A stretch of DNA of 64,000 nt from Schaalia sp. HMT-172 (GTDB lineage: Bacteria; Actinomycetota; Actinomycetes; Actinomycetales; Actinomycetaceae): contig NZ_CP130058.1 of NCBI RefSeq assembly GCF_030644365.1, positions 2,294,001 through 2,358,000 of the forward strand, read 5' to 3'. Under the pieces are notes generated by a model. That model was given only the letters and a program-made list of their open reading frames with translations. It did no database searches and was not told the DNA's origin. This document shows, piece after piece, positions 36,749 to 45,835 of the stretch. How positions within the stretch are numbered: position 1 is the stretch's first letter; each line of letters begins with the position of its first letter. A program made the translations under genes and the position numbers.

Positions 36749-36896
36749 GCGGGCCCTGCGCGGCCGCGCGCGTGGCACCCGAGGCACCCCGGCCTCGTCG
36801 AGCTACTGTCCGTTAGGAGAACTCCACGCGCGTCTGCCCCTGGTTCGAGGCGCATATCGGCGACGTAGGTCATGCTGGAGTAGGTGGGGCGAACAC

Positions 36897-37937
36897 TCAG
36901 CTCGTCACCTTGTATGTGATGGTGACAGGATCACGGTAATGGAGCACATACACCCATGTCACGGTGACATTCTCGTCAGTGCCATCTGGGAATGACACGG
37001 TTACGTTAACCCAGTTATTCTCGAGAGCGGCCCTGGTGAACTCGAAGCGCACATCATCCCTCATCGAGATCGTGACACCGTCCTCGCCCTTGCCGCGCAG
37101 CCTCGAGTCGCACACCCAGGAATCTTCGCCTCGCAAGCACTGCCGAATCATGCTCTCGATGTCCGCATGCACCTCGTCGTAGTCCTCGGGGGTTGCAACG
37201 ACACGAATACCGAAATCGTCACCGAGCGCCACGGTCACATGGTCGAAGTCGCCGGAGTCGATCAGAGTATCATCGCTCCCCCACAGCTCCTGGTACCAGC
37301 GCTCCGACATCTTCGTCAGATGAATATCGTAGAGCCCGGGGTATCCACTGATCGTCACGGACGCGCACGGGTAGGGCCGTCCATTTCCCCCGGTAGGAGC
37401 GTCATAGACGGACTGTTCCCCGACCGTCAGCGAGGAGATGGCTTTATCAAGCGTCGCCCTCGTGCGCACCATGAGCGGAGTCTCAATGACCCACGCCCCC
37501 ATCTGCCGCTTGTCAGAAGCGGAAACGTATCCTCTGGCTTGTGCCACTGAAAACACGCCTGTCTGTTCTGATCCCGCCACCGTGTAACGGACCGTCACCA
37601 TGTAGTCACTGTTGTGCTCCTTCTCCAATGACAGGTCGATGAGCTGCGGGTATTCAATGGGCTGTGCCATCGACGCGTCTAACGTGCAGTGCAGATCCGA
37701 ACAGCCCGGGAAGGCCGGACGCGCATACTCCTCAGCCTCCTCGTATTTCCCCTCAAAGACCAGCTGGACGTACCGCTGCGCCGCTTCCTCGGCCGAGGCC
37801 TTCTCCCACGCCGGCTTGCCAACGAACCAGCAAGCCATACCGGCGCCCACCACGAGCACGAGCACGAGTAACACCAGCCGGCGTATGACCCTCGGCCGCC
37901 GCGCGGCTGCCCCACCCCAGAGCTCTTCCTGCGTCAT
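36897..37937 (-). CDS. Anchored extracytoplasmic protein of unknown function
   Basis: 346 residues. A cytoplasmic head ([17 protein letters not shown]), one helix (about 20-38), then a soluble outer part with PGCSDLHC and further cysteines that could form disulphides. [17 protein letters not shown] resembles DUF4878/NTF2-like openings. I do not recognise a catalytic motif. AAGGAG precedes the ATG at 37937. Downstream, 36810-36896 on the same strand shows an open run (TYVADMRLEPGADARG) that may be a frameshifted or duplicated tail. Confidence 0.6.
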
Positions 37938-38107
37938 TGTTTCTCCTTCGTGCTCTCTCGACGACGAGGCCCACACCTCAGTGGACAGGCGCACAACCGA
38001 CTCGCGGCACTCCTTTTGACTGTGCGGTCAGACTACCACAGGGCGCCTGCGGCTCCGTCGCTCCGGAGCTTGCGCTTCCCCGGTGGGTTGGCCCTATGAT
38101 TACCCTG

Positions 38108-39343
38108 ATGTTGCTTCGACCTCCTCTCATCGACGACGAGTCCCCCTCACTCGCCCTGGCACTGACCGCCGGCGCGGGTGAATTCGCGTCGACCCTGCTG
38201 GTCGCGGCCATGTCGAAAGGCTGGTTCTACCCCGGCGTCGTCGGCTTTGGCGGCATCGGCTCCCAGCGCAGCGCCCGCATCCTCGGCCGCGTCCTCATGG
38301 CCCGCGGTGACGAGTCGCGCACGTGGCTGCAAAACCGCCGCGGGTGGCGCCAGTTCTTTAACGCGCAGGTCCCCCGCCAGCCCGTCCTCGTCACCGTCGG
38401 CAACGCCCGCAGGCTCGCCTTCGCCGACCGCGGCGGCTTCGTCGACATGACAGTGCTCGGCCACGGCCTCGAACCCGGCTGGCACAACGCCACCATCCAG
38501 GTCCTGCACGCGGGCGACGTGCGAGCCCTCGGCCTCTCCGAAGAAACGGCCACCAAGCTCGCCACCACGCTGCGCACCGCGACCCCCTTGCCGGCCCCGG
38601 CCTCGGCGATGTACGAGCGCCCCCGCAAGGGCCGCATCCGCGCCGGGCGCCCTGCCCGCGTGCGCCTGCGCATCGTCTCCGACGACGAACACTTCGGCGT
38701 CGTCTCCGACATCGACGACACCGTCATGGTCTCCATGCTGCCGCGCCTCGTGTCGGCCGCGCGGCACGCCTTCCTCGATCGGGTCTCCTCGCGCGAGGCC
38801 GTCCCGGGCATGGCGGAACTGCTGACGACGCTCACGACCTCGTCGGCGACCTCAGAGGGGGTGCCAGAAGGCACACACGCCCCCATCATGTACCTGTCGA
38901 CCGGCGCGTGGAACGTCGTACCCACGGTCCGCTCATTCCTGGAGCGCACCGGCTACCCGGCGGGCGGCTTCCTCATGACGGACTTTGGCCCGTCGAACAC
39001 CGGGTGGTTCCGCTCGGGCCCCGAGCACAAGCGCCGCGAACTGCGCCGCCTGGCGCGCATGTTCCCGCACGTGCGGTGGCTCCTGGTCGGCGACGACGGC
39101 CAGCGTGACCCCGAGATTTACGCGGAGTTCGCGCGCGAATTCCCCCAGGCGGTCGCGGGTATCGCGATTCGTTCCCTCTCCGAGATCGAACAGTTCATGG
39201 CCCACGGCACCTTCGAGGCGATGGTCCCCGACGCGCTGTGGACGGTCCCCGAGTCCATCCCCGTCTGGTACGGCTCTAACGGCCACGCCCTCCTCGAGAA
39301 CATTCGAGGCCGGGGCACCGCCGGGCCGCTCTCCTCTTTCTGA
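38108..39343 (+). CDS. App1-like phosphatase (DUF2183)
   Basis: 411 residues. The C-terminal half is an App1/DUF2183 HAD-like phosphatase: [10 protein letters not shown] (catalytic Asp pair), [15 protein letters not shown] and [13 protein letters not shown] match its successive motifs. Yeast App1 is a phosphatidate phosphatase; bacterial members are uncharacterised. The N-terminal half resembles the usual companion domain. TATGAT (38095-38100) lies 7 nt before the ATG at 38108, so I prefer this leaderless start; ATG at 38096 would overlap the -10. Confidence 0.8.
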
Positions 39344-39419
39344 GGCTCCCTCAACGAGGCCGGGGCACCCTCCCCGACCCGCCGTCCTCCTACTGACGCC
39401 CCTCGACGAGGCCGGGGCA
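39305..39419. repeat. Three copies of a CGAGGCCGGGGCACC motif
   Basis: Copies begin at 39305 (inside the App1 end), 39355 and 39408. The last two share a longer context, ending CCCTCCCCG. They are forms of the dispersed GACGAGGCCGGGGC motif. Confidence 0.7.
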
Positions 39420-39648
39420 CCCTCCCCGGGTCGGCGCAGCGGAAGCAGGCCACTTCGTGCGCAGACAGGACAGCGATTATGGACATAACGTGTCGGTCGC
39501 GACACGGTCCCAGGCGTCGTCGAGGGCGGTGTCGTCAGGCTAGCCTGCTCGCACCGCCGCTCCTCAGACAGGATGCGCCCCATCGGGAACATTGCAGCTG
39601 ATCGGGGGCATTCAACCCGTGCGGGAGCATGACCCCAGGGGTAATGGT

Positions 39649-39724
39649 GGGGGTTTTGCACCATTAGAAGCATCCTGTCGGCGTGTCGCCGGCGTGTCGC
39701 GGCTCTAATGCTGCAATTCCCCCC
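39649..39724. repeat. Module A palindrome, copy 4
   Basis: First element of island 2, with loop variant CATCCTGTCGG. The preceding AGGGGTAATGGT is shared with copy 1 at 16310. Confidence 0.85.
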
Positions 39725-39793
39725 ACGCGACGGCCGGTGGCATGGGTGTGGTGGCCCGTACCATCGGTGCGACGGCGGGCGGCGGGTGCGTGG

Positions 39794-39868
39794 CGCCCAC
39801 ATCGCAGACCACCTCGGCGAAAAATGGCTGACATTGGCTTAATGGGTGAGATGTTCTGTGATGCGGGC
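39794..39868. repeat. Module B palindrome, copy 2
   Basis: GCCCACATCGCAGACCACCT at the left; GAGATGTTCTGTGATGCGGGC-like arm at the right. The loop is GGCGAAAAATGGCTGACATT, the same form as copy 4. Confidence 0.75.
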
Positions 39869-39917
39869 AACTCCGGCACGCAGTTCACCCCTGCGGCCCC
39901 TCCGCGCCAGGGCGGAT

Positions 39918-39994
39918 GGGGGGTTTTGCACCATTAGAAGCATCCTGTCGGCGTGTCGCCGGCGTGTCGCGGCTCTAATGGTGCAATTCCCCCC
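39918..39994. repeat. Module A palindrome, copy 5
   Basis: Same arms, here with the better matched GGTGCAATT right arm. It is followed by the 60-bp segment also seen after copies 2 and 7. Confidence 0.85.
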
Positions 39995-40096
39995 GTTTGG
40001 TGGCGCCCTCGACATGGGGCGAGCTCGACCGTGCGCCTCTTATGCCGCAATTCCCCCGTTTGGTGGCGGTGAGGCCGCGGTTCGGGGCAGTGTGGC

Positions 40097-40178
40097 GCCC
40101 AAAGTGCAGACCACCTCGGCGAAAAACGCCGAAATTAGGTTGTCGTAGGCGAGGCGGCCTGCGTTATGGACACAACGG
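40097..40178. repeat. Module B palindrome, copy 3 (right flank used by IS3)
   Basis: The palindrome ends near 40173, and the IS3-family element begins at 40179 in the sequence CACAACGG. The uninterrupted form of this junction is present at 55931-55975. Confidence 0.8.
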
Positions 40179-40450
40179 TGTCAAGTCCTGGGTTTTGTGG
40201 AGGCTTGTTGAGGCCGCTTCCTTCGTGTTGTTGTGTGTTGGTTTTCTGCTTGTTGTGGTGTGATGCCGCCCAGGGCGAGGTGGGGGCGGCGGGTGTTGTA
40301 CCAGTGGACCCAGGCAGCGGTTTCGCGTTCGACCTCGCGCCGATCGCGCCAGGGGCCGGCGTAGCCGGGGCGCGCCTCGCTGTAGATGAGTTCTGCTTTG
40401 TACAAGGAGTTCAAGGCTTCGGCCAGGGCGTTATCGTAGGAGTCACCGGT

Positions 40451-41880
40451 GGGCGTGTTTAATTGTCTGTGTATCCGTCTTTTGTTTGAAAGGATTGATG
40501 CATGATGAATGATGATGATGTTGTTGTGGCTCGCGCTAGTGGGCGTGAGACGGTGGAGGAGCTTCGTCGCTCGGGGGCGTTGGATGCGTTGTTTGAGCGT
40601 CTTGATGCTGGCGAGGTCGAGATGACGGGTAGCGAGGGCTTGTTGCCGGCGTTGCTTAAGGAGGCGTTGGAGCGCGGGTTGGCCGCGGAGCTGACCGAGC
40701 ACTTGGGGTATGAGAAGGGCCAGGCCAGTGGGCAGGCGCGCTCGAACACGAGGAACGGCACGACGAAGAAGACCGTGATGTCGGAGGTGGGAGCCTTCGA
40801 GATCGAGGTTCCCCGGGACCGGGCGGGCTCGTTCACCCCGCGCCTGGTGCGTAAAGGACAGCGGCGCCTTGATGGTTTGGATTCGATGATTATCAGCTTG
40901 TATGCCGGGGGGATGACGGTACGCGATATCCGCCATCACCTGGCCTCCACCCTGGGCGTGGAGGTGGGCGCTGGGACGATTTCTACGATCACTGACGCGG
41001 TGTGCGAGGCCGTCTTGGAGTGGCAGCACCGCCCCTTAGAAGCGTTCTACCCGGTGATCTACCTGGATGCGATCCGCATCAAAGTCCGATGCGATCACAG
41101 GGTGGAGAACCGGGCCGCTCACCTGGCGGTCGGAGTGGACATGGAGGGGGTCAAGCACGTGCTGGGCATCTGGGTCCAAGCCGATGAAGGCGCCTCCTTT
41201 TGGGCCCACGTGTGCGCCGAGCTGGCCAACCGAGGCCTACGCGATGTCCTGATCGTGTGCTGCGACGGACTTACTGGCCTGCCTGAAGCCATCGAAGCGA
41301 CCTGGCCCCAGTCCATGGTCCAAACCTGCGTCGTTCACTTAATCCGCGCCTCCATGCGTTTCGTGTCCTACAAGGACCGCAAGAGCGTCGCCGCGGCTCT
41401 CAAGGCCGTGTACAGCGCGCCCAACGAGGAAACCGCCCGAGGGGCGCTGGAGGACTTCGCGGCCAGCGACCTGGGAGCGCGCTACCCCCAAACGGTTGCC
41501 ACCTGGCAGCGCGCCTGGCAGCGCTTCACGCCGTTCTTGGCGTTCCCGCCCATGCTGCGCCGCGTCGTGTACACCACCAACGCTATCGAGTCCTTGAACT
41601 ACCAGCTACGCAAAATCACCAAGAACCGCGGGCATTTCCCCAGCGAAGAAGCCGCCGTCAAACTCTTGTGGCTCGCCATCTGCAACATCGAAGACAAAAG
41701 AGCCGCCCAGCGCCTCACAGACGCTGGCAAACCCCCCAACAAACGAACAGGACACACCCGCCTCATCGAAGGACACACCACCACCAACTGGAAACAAGCC
41801 CTCGCCCAACTCACCACCGCCTACCCCGACCGAATCACCCCCTACCTCTAACCCCCATACACAGAAAAATTGACAGGCTC
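40451..41880 (+). mobile_element. IS256-family element, intact
   Basis: 1,430 bp with imperfect inverted ends (GGGCGTGTTTAATTGTCTGT at left; the right end reads inward as GAGCCTGTCAATTTTTCTGT). It is flanked by an 8-bp duplication TCACCGGT (40443-40450 and 41881-41888), the IS256 norm. Removing it with one duplication restores the IS3 frame GSTGDSYDNA exactly. Confidence 0.95.
40502..41851 (+). CDS. IS256-family transposase
   Basis: 449 residues, full length for a Mutator-type DDE transposase. Catalytic residues Asp189 (YLDAI), Asp255 (CCDGLTGL) and Glu363 (NAIESLN) are in place, as is the conserved VVHLIRAS and TKNRGHFPSEEA. The frame is open and both inverted ends are present, so the element may be able to move. 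Its codon choice is less GC-rich at the N-terminus than in neighbouring genes. Confidence 0.96.
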   Translation: MMNDDDVVVARASGRETVEELRRSGALDALFERLDAGEVEMTGSEGLLPALLKEALERGLAAELTEHLGYEKGQASGQARSNTRNGTTKKTVMSEVGAFEIEVPRDRAGSFTPRLVRKGQRRLDGLDSMIISLYAGGMTVRDIRHHLASTLGVEVGAGTISTITDAVCEAVLEWQHRPLEAFYPVIYLDAIRIKVRCDHRVENRAAHLAVGVDMEGVKHVLGIWVQADEGASFWAHVCAELANRGLRDVLIVCCDGLTGLPEAIEATWPQSMVQTCVVHLIRASMRFVSYKDRKSVAAALKAVYSAPNEETARGALEDFAASDLGARYPQTVATWQRAWQRFTPFLAFPPMLRRVVYTTNAIESLNYQLRKITKNRGHFPSEEAAVKLLWLAICNIEDKRAAQRLTDAGKPPNKRTGHTRLIEGHTTTNWKQALAQLTTAYPDRITPYL

Positions 41881-42572
41881 TCACCGGTCGAACCCACCGA
41901 CGCCACTGCCTGGCAACGGGCGAGAGCTTGCCCGTAGCGCACGTCGCGGTATTGGACGCCTCGGTCGGAGTGGTGCACGAGCCCACGAGTGTCTATTTCA
42001 TCGCGGCGACGTTGGTAGATCGCCATGTTCAACGCGTCCAGGGCCACGTCGGTATGCAGCGAGGAGGCGACTTTCCAGCCCAAGGTTTTACGCGAGCACA
42101 CGTCGGTGACGAAGGAGACGTAGACCCAGCCAGCCTGGGCTGGCACGTAGGTGATGTCCGAGACCCACAACTCGTTGAGATCATGGGCCCCTAAATGCCG
42201 ATTGACCAGGTCCAAGGGGCATGCATGGCGCGGTGCTGAGGCTGACATGGCGGGTCCGACGCCGACTCACGCCACGAATGCCCATACGCCGCATCAGTCT
42301 CTCGACCGTGCACCGCGCCACATATCCCACGCCCAACTCGTGAGTGTTGAGGAAGGCATGCATTTTACACACCCCGAACACACAGCAGTTCTCCTTCCAC
42401 ACCTGCCTCATCACACGCATCAGCGCCTCGTCGCGCACGCTGCGCGCCGACAAGGCACGAGTCCGGGCAGCGTAATAGGCGCTGGGAGCAACCCGCACCC
42501 CTAACTGGGTTAAAGCAGCGCAGATCGGCCGGGCTCCCCACCGATGCCGGTTGGCCTCAATGAAATCGTAGA

Positions 42573-42890
42573 CTAGCGTCCGAGGCGACCTGGCTCCGCC
42601 CCGAAAAAAGCCGACGCCGCCTTCAAAATTTCGTTGGCCCGCCGTAGCTCACGGTTCTCAGCTTCCAGCGCCCGGATATGGGCCTCTTGATCACTGATCT
42701 CGCCACGCTCATTGCGCCCGCCCTGCTCCACGGCGCGCACCCACGTAGGCAGCGCCTCAGGATTGATCCCCAACTGGCCGCTAATGCGCTTAATAGCACC
42801 CCTACACCGCCCGGGATCAGCACGAGCCTCCAACGCCATACGCGTCGCACGCTCACGCAACTCCATCGAATACTGACGCTGACCAGACAT
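42573..42890 (-). CDS. IS3 orfA (helix-turn-helix protein)
   Basis: 105 residues: RQYSMELRERATRMALEA with HTH, then the leucine-zipper stretch EAHIRALEAENRELRRANEILK typical of IS3 OrfA. GGAGG precedes the ATG at 42890. Its 3' end overlaps the orfB beginning in a different frame, as in IS3 elements that make OrfAB by -1 frameshifting. Confidence 0.9.
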   Translation of the reverse strand: MSGQRQYSMELRERATRMALEARADPGRCRGAIKRISGQLGINPEALPTWVRAVEQGGRNERGEISDQEAHIRALEAENRELRRANEILKAASAFFGAEPGRLGR

Positions 42891-42970
42891 CCCAAACCTC
42901 CAATCCGGCCTAAGACACTCTCCACAATACCCGGGACAGCTCAACGGCGTCCGGCCTCGCATGGAGCTCG

Positions 42971-43157
42971 CACGCGAACCCGCTATTGCGTGCGCCAACC
43001 GGCTATATCGCACGTAAACCCGCTATTCCGTGTCTGGGCAGGGCTGCCCACGCTCGCACTAGCGGGTCAGCGTGCGAATTAGCGGGCCCACGTGCGCGCG
43101 GGTGCACTAGGGTAAGCCGCCCGGCGGTCAGGCGGCGGCGAAGCGGGCCCACGTGCG
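42971..43157. repeat. Module E, copy 2 (best example)
   Basis: Three contiguous 20-bp direct units (42971-42990, 42991-43010, 43011-43030) share AACCSGCTAT. The palindrome GGGCAGGGCTGCCC follows, then two contiguous 20-bp inverted units (43055-43074, 43075-43094) with TAGCGGG, and a further inverted unit near 43140-43157. Confidence 0.75.
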
Positions 43158-43186
43158 CGTTGCGAGCGCACATCCTCGGAGCAGTT

Positions 43187-43291
43187 TCGCATGCAATTCG
43201 ATTGAGTGAACTTTCAACAGCATCCACAAACGTTGCAATTCCAACGATGCGAATGTGTAACTCGACACAGGGGCGGGGGAATTGCATGCGA
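43187..43291. repeat. Module C palindrome, copy 1
   Basis: 105 bp bounded by TCGCATGCAATTC and GAATTGCATGCGA. The inner core ACGTTGCAATTCCAACGA is itself a CGTTG/CAACG hairpin. Non-coding. Confidence 0.85.
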
Positions 43292-43399
43292 CATTCGCGG
43301 AAAGCACACCCAACGGGAGTCACGCAATGCCACCGGCAGCGCAGTCAGTGGCGCAGCCGATGACACAGCCGGTGGCGTATCAGAAGCTTGGCATGGTGG

Positions 43400-43611
43400 A
43401 CACCGTCGGCGCTGGCGAACTGCCCCCTGACACCGAGTGTCCACATGACACCGAGTGTCCGCACCCGGCCAAGCATTCGCCCAGACGTTAACCCGCACAT
43501 CAGGTACGTGAGGGTATTCACACCCCTCGATGACACAACCACCTCCAACGCCGACTTTCCCGCACCAACAAGCCAAAAAAGCGCAACAAAACCAACACGT
43601 TGCGTCCTTTA
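43400..43611. repeat. Module D, copy 2
   Basis: Matches 17110-17283 with an insertion of a tandem 18-bp TGACACCGAGTGTCCRCA pair (43428-43463). Its end abuts the terminator of the LytR_C gene. Confidence 0.75.
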
Positions 43612-43651
43612 ACCCTAGGAAGGCCGCCCCGAGGGGCGGCCTTCCTAGGGT
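43612..43651 (-). terminator. Terminator of the LytR_C gene
   Basis: A perfect 19-bp stem (ACCCTAGGAAGGCCGCCCC and complement) with a 2-nt loop. On the minus strand it is followed by TAAAGG. Confidence 0.85.
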
Positions 43652-43669
43652 GACGGCACGTCGGTCGGC

Positions 43670-44275
43670 TCACGACCCCGACATGGGGCGGCACTTGGCG
43701 GGCTGTTCGATCGGGTCGGTGGACTTCAGGACGCGTTGGACGTCCTCCGCACTCATCGTGTCGTCGTAGAAAGTGCCCAGCTCGACCTTCACGTCGGAAC
43801 CCGTCGCGTCGGTGAGACGCACGTGGGCGCCGGGGAAGAAGCGGGCGACCGAGTAGGCGTTATCGACGCCGGCCGGACCGGCGGTGATGCGCACCTTGCC
43901 CGTGTACTCGACGTCCGCGGTCTCGGGCTCCTGCGTCTGGAAGCCTGCGGTCGTGAGCATGTCCGTGGCCTTCGAGGCCAGGCCCTGGTGCTGGGTGGTG
44001 TTGATGACCGCGACCGACACCGTCGAGGGGGTCACGGGCTTCGAGTTCGCTGTCGGGCAGGGAATGTCGCCGGTTTCGGCGTACTTGACCTTCACGGAGA
44101 AGTCGTTCCCGAAGGGAACCGGCACGATCCCGGTAAACACGAGGGCGGCGATCACCGCGACCACTAGCAGCGCGCCGCCAACCAAGGCGAACGTCAAGTT
44201 CTGACGCTGCTGGCGCTCGCGCAGGAAACGCTGACGCGGGGTGAGGGCAGGGCGGGGCGCGTTCGGAGTACTCAC
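43670..44275 (-). CDS. LytR_C domain membrane protein
   Basis: 201 residues: a basic cytoplasmic head (TPRQRFLRERQQRQN), one helix (about 27-50), and an outer LytR_C domain with VSVAVINTTQHQGLASKATDMLTTAGF, the VxVxNGTxxxGLA-type signature. The domain is found alone or at the C-terminus of LytR-CpsA-Psr proteins that attach polymers to peptidoglycan; alone it is an accessory cell-envelope protein. The GTG at 44275 lies 7 nt after TAGGCT, a leaderless pattern. Confidence 0.85.
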   Translation of the reverse strand: MSTPNAPRPALTPRQRFLRERQQRQNLTFALVGGALLVVAVIAALVFTGIVPVPFGNDFSVKVKYAETGDIPCPTANSKPVTPSTVSVAVINTTQHQGLASKATDMLTTAGFQTQEPETADVEYTGKVRITAGPAGVDNAYSVARFFPGAHVRLTDATGSDVKVELGTFYDDTMSAEDVQRVLKSTDPIEQPAKCRPMSGS

Positions 44276-44446
44276 AGTGTCCAGCCTATCGAATGGGAGG
44301 GGCCCGCGGCCAGACAACGCCCCGTCAGGAGCGTTACATCTGCGCCACGACCGACCCGCGACACAGTGAGGCCATCGTTCGTGCGGGCCCTCGGCGGCCC
44401 GACGCGCCCACTCAGGCCCGCCCAAGCCTCGTCTGCACAGACGACA

Positions 44447-44483
44447 CGGGCGGGCTCCAAGGATTCCCCTCGGAGCCCGCCCG
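44447..44483 (-). terminator. Terminator of the LRV gene
   Basis: A 12-bp stem CGGGCGGGCTCC with its complement and a 13-nt loop, 11 bp after the stop codon. TGTCG follows on the minus strand. Confidence 0.75.
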
Positions 44484-44494
44484 CACGTCTCAGC

Positions 44495-45718
44495 CTACTG
44501 GTTCCACGCGAAGTCGGTGGGGCTGATCTCGCCGTTCGTACCGGTCATCCAACCCGCGCGGGACAGGGCGAAAGACTTGCCCGACTTCGTGTTCCAGCAG
44601 GTCACGCCGTCCTCGGTGGAGCGGCACGCGTAGTCGCCGTTCGTGGCGGCGGTCGTGTACTCCAGCTTGGGGCCACCCGAAGGCATCGACGCCGCACACG
44701 ACTGGGTCGCCTCCGTCTTCGTGGCCGTCAGCGTGCCGACCTTGCTGCCGGAGCAGGAGGCGTAACCCTCCTCCTCCCAGTCCGAGTCGGCGATGCCGCA
44801 GGTAACGCCATCGGCACTGAAGGAACACTTGATGTTGCCCGACGGCGCCATGAAACTATCCATCTTCGTGGCGCCTGCGGGGGCCGGGAACTTCACGGGC
44901 TCATCCGTCGTGGCGCTCGGCGACGGCTTGGACGTCGCACTCGACGAGGAGGTGGCCGGATCCGACCCGCCCGCTGGCCCCTCGTACCCGCGCGTAAACA
45001 CGAAGATCACGAAGCCAAGAAGGACCAACGCGACCACTGCGAGGATGCCCAGGACGATACCCATGATCGGGACGGGGCGACGTTCGCGCGTGACGGGCAC
45101 GACCTGCTGCTGGGCCGTGGACTGCACCTGGTAGGAGGCGCCGGCACTGGGGTACGCCTGCGGCGTGGACTGGGCGCTGGCGGGCGTGCCCGACGCGCTG
45201 GGGTAGGCCTGCGGCGTGCTCGGGTACACGGCGGTCGCCTCGGGATCCTGAGCGGCATTTCCGCCCATGATCGAGTGGCGCTGCACCTGGGCGACCACCT
45301 GCTCGCGCGCACCCACCTTCGGGACCGGCGCGTTCGAGCCGACGACCGCGGAGTAGGGGGTCGTGCGCTCAACCTGCGAGTAGGAGTTCACGCCACCCTG
45401 GCCGAGCACATACATGCCGGACTCGGAGGTGCGAATCGAGGAACCGGCGACCGCGCCGGACACGTCACCGTGCATGACGAGGTAGCCGTTGGAGTCAATG
45501 TAGCCGTCGTAGTCGTCGCGGGCCTCGAGGGCCGCGTTGACCTGCGGGTCATTGAACTGGTGCAGCCAGTCGAGCAGCCCTCGATAGGCGTGCGGGTGCG
45601 CGGCGACAACCGGGCGCAGCTCGGGGTAGCGATACGCCAGTTGGCGCAGCGCTTCGGCGTCGGTCGACGGATCCTGTGCTGCCGCCGCAGGATCGTCGAA
45701 ATGCAGCTCTTCTGCCAT
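44495..45718 (-). CDS. Variant leucine-rich repeat (LRV) membrane protein
   Basis: 407 residues. The N-terminus (DPSTDAEALRQLAYRYPELRPVVAAHP) is an LRV-type repeat found in actinobacterial proteins. A Gln/Pro/Ser/Ala-rich segment with YPSTPQAYPSASG repeats leads to one helix (about 220-245). Outside is a Ser/Thr-rich stalk and a cysteine-containing domain (GNIKCSF, VTCGIAD, YASCSG, DYACRS, GVTCWN) of the kind that forms disulphides. Function unknown. GGAG precedes the ATG at 45718; an in-frame ATG at 45736 is less well placed. Confidence 0.75.
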   Translation of the reverse strand: MAEELHFDDPAAAAQDPSTDAEALRQLAYRYPELRPVVAAHPHAYRGLLDWLHQFNDPQVNAALEARDDYDGYIDSNGYLVMHGDVSGAVAGSSIRTSESGMYVLGQGGVNSYSQVERTTPYSAVVGSNAPVPKVGAREQVVAQVQRHSIMGGNAAQDPEATAVYPSTPQAYPSASGTPASAQSTPQAYPSAGASYQVQSTAQQQVVPVTRERRPVPIMGIVLGILAVVALVLLGFVIFVFTRGYEGPAGGSDPATSSSSATSKPSPSATTDEPVKFPAPAGATKMDSFMAPSGNIKCSFSADGVTCGIADSDWEEEGYASCSGSKVGTLTATKTEATQSCAASMPSGGPKLEYTTAATNGDYACRSTEDGVTCWNTKSGKSFALSRAGWMTGTNGEISPTDFAWNQ

Positions 45719-45835
45719 CGGTGCTCCAGACTTCATCGGTCACGCGGTTGTTACACAATACCGCGCTCACACGTCACAGGTGAAACCTTGCGCTATTTTC
45801 TTCCCACTATTCGGCGCTGTCACTTGACAAAGCCC

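Larger units (their letters stand above)
40181..42600 (-). pseudogene. IS3 transposase orfB, disrupted
   Basis: DDE transposase read leftward from about 42600. The first part (VAPSAYYAARTRALSARS, CTVERLMRRMGIRG) loses frame near 42245 and resumes as DLVNRHLGAHDLNELWVSDI. The catalytic D (WVSDITYV) and D (VHHSDRGVQY) follow. Then GSTG is cut by the inner element at 41880 and continues at 40450 as DSYDNALAEALN with the last acid in the usual place. A TTTTTTC run near 42602-42608 could be the orfA/orfB slippage site. Two lesions make it inactive. Confidence 0.9.
40179..42943 (-). mobile_element. IS3-family element, interrupted by an IS256-family element
   Basis: Ends are TG...CA with imperfect 23-bp inverted repeats (TGNNNNGTCCYGGG then TTGTGGA), flanked by a 4-bp duplication ACGG (40175-40178 and 42944-42947). 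Without the inner element and its duplication the length is about 1,327 bp, normal for IS3. orfA and a frameshifted orfB read leftward. The homologous empty site at 55931-55975 confirms both ends. Confidence 0.9.

Noticed and set aside
41835-42248. Separate small integrase gene
   Set aside because: It is the middle part of IS3 orfB, separated by a frameshift on one side and IS256 on the other.
42971-43157. Possible CRISPR array in the 20-bp repeats
   Set aside because: Units are contiguous without unique spacers, half are inverted, and no cas genes are present.
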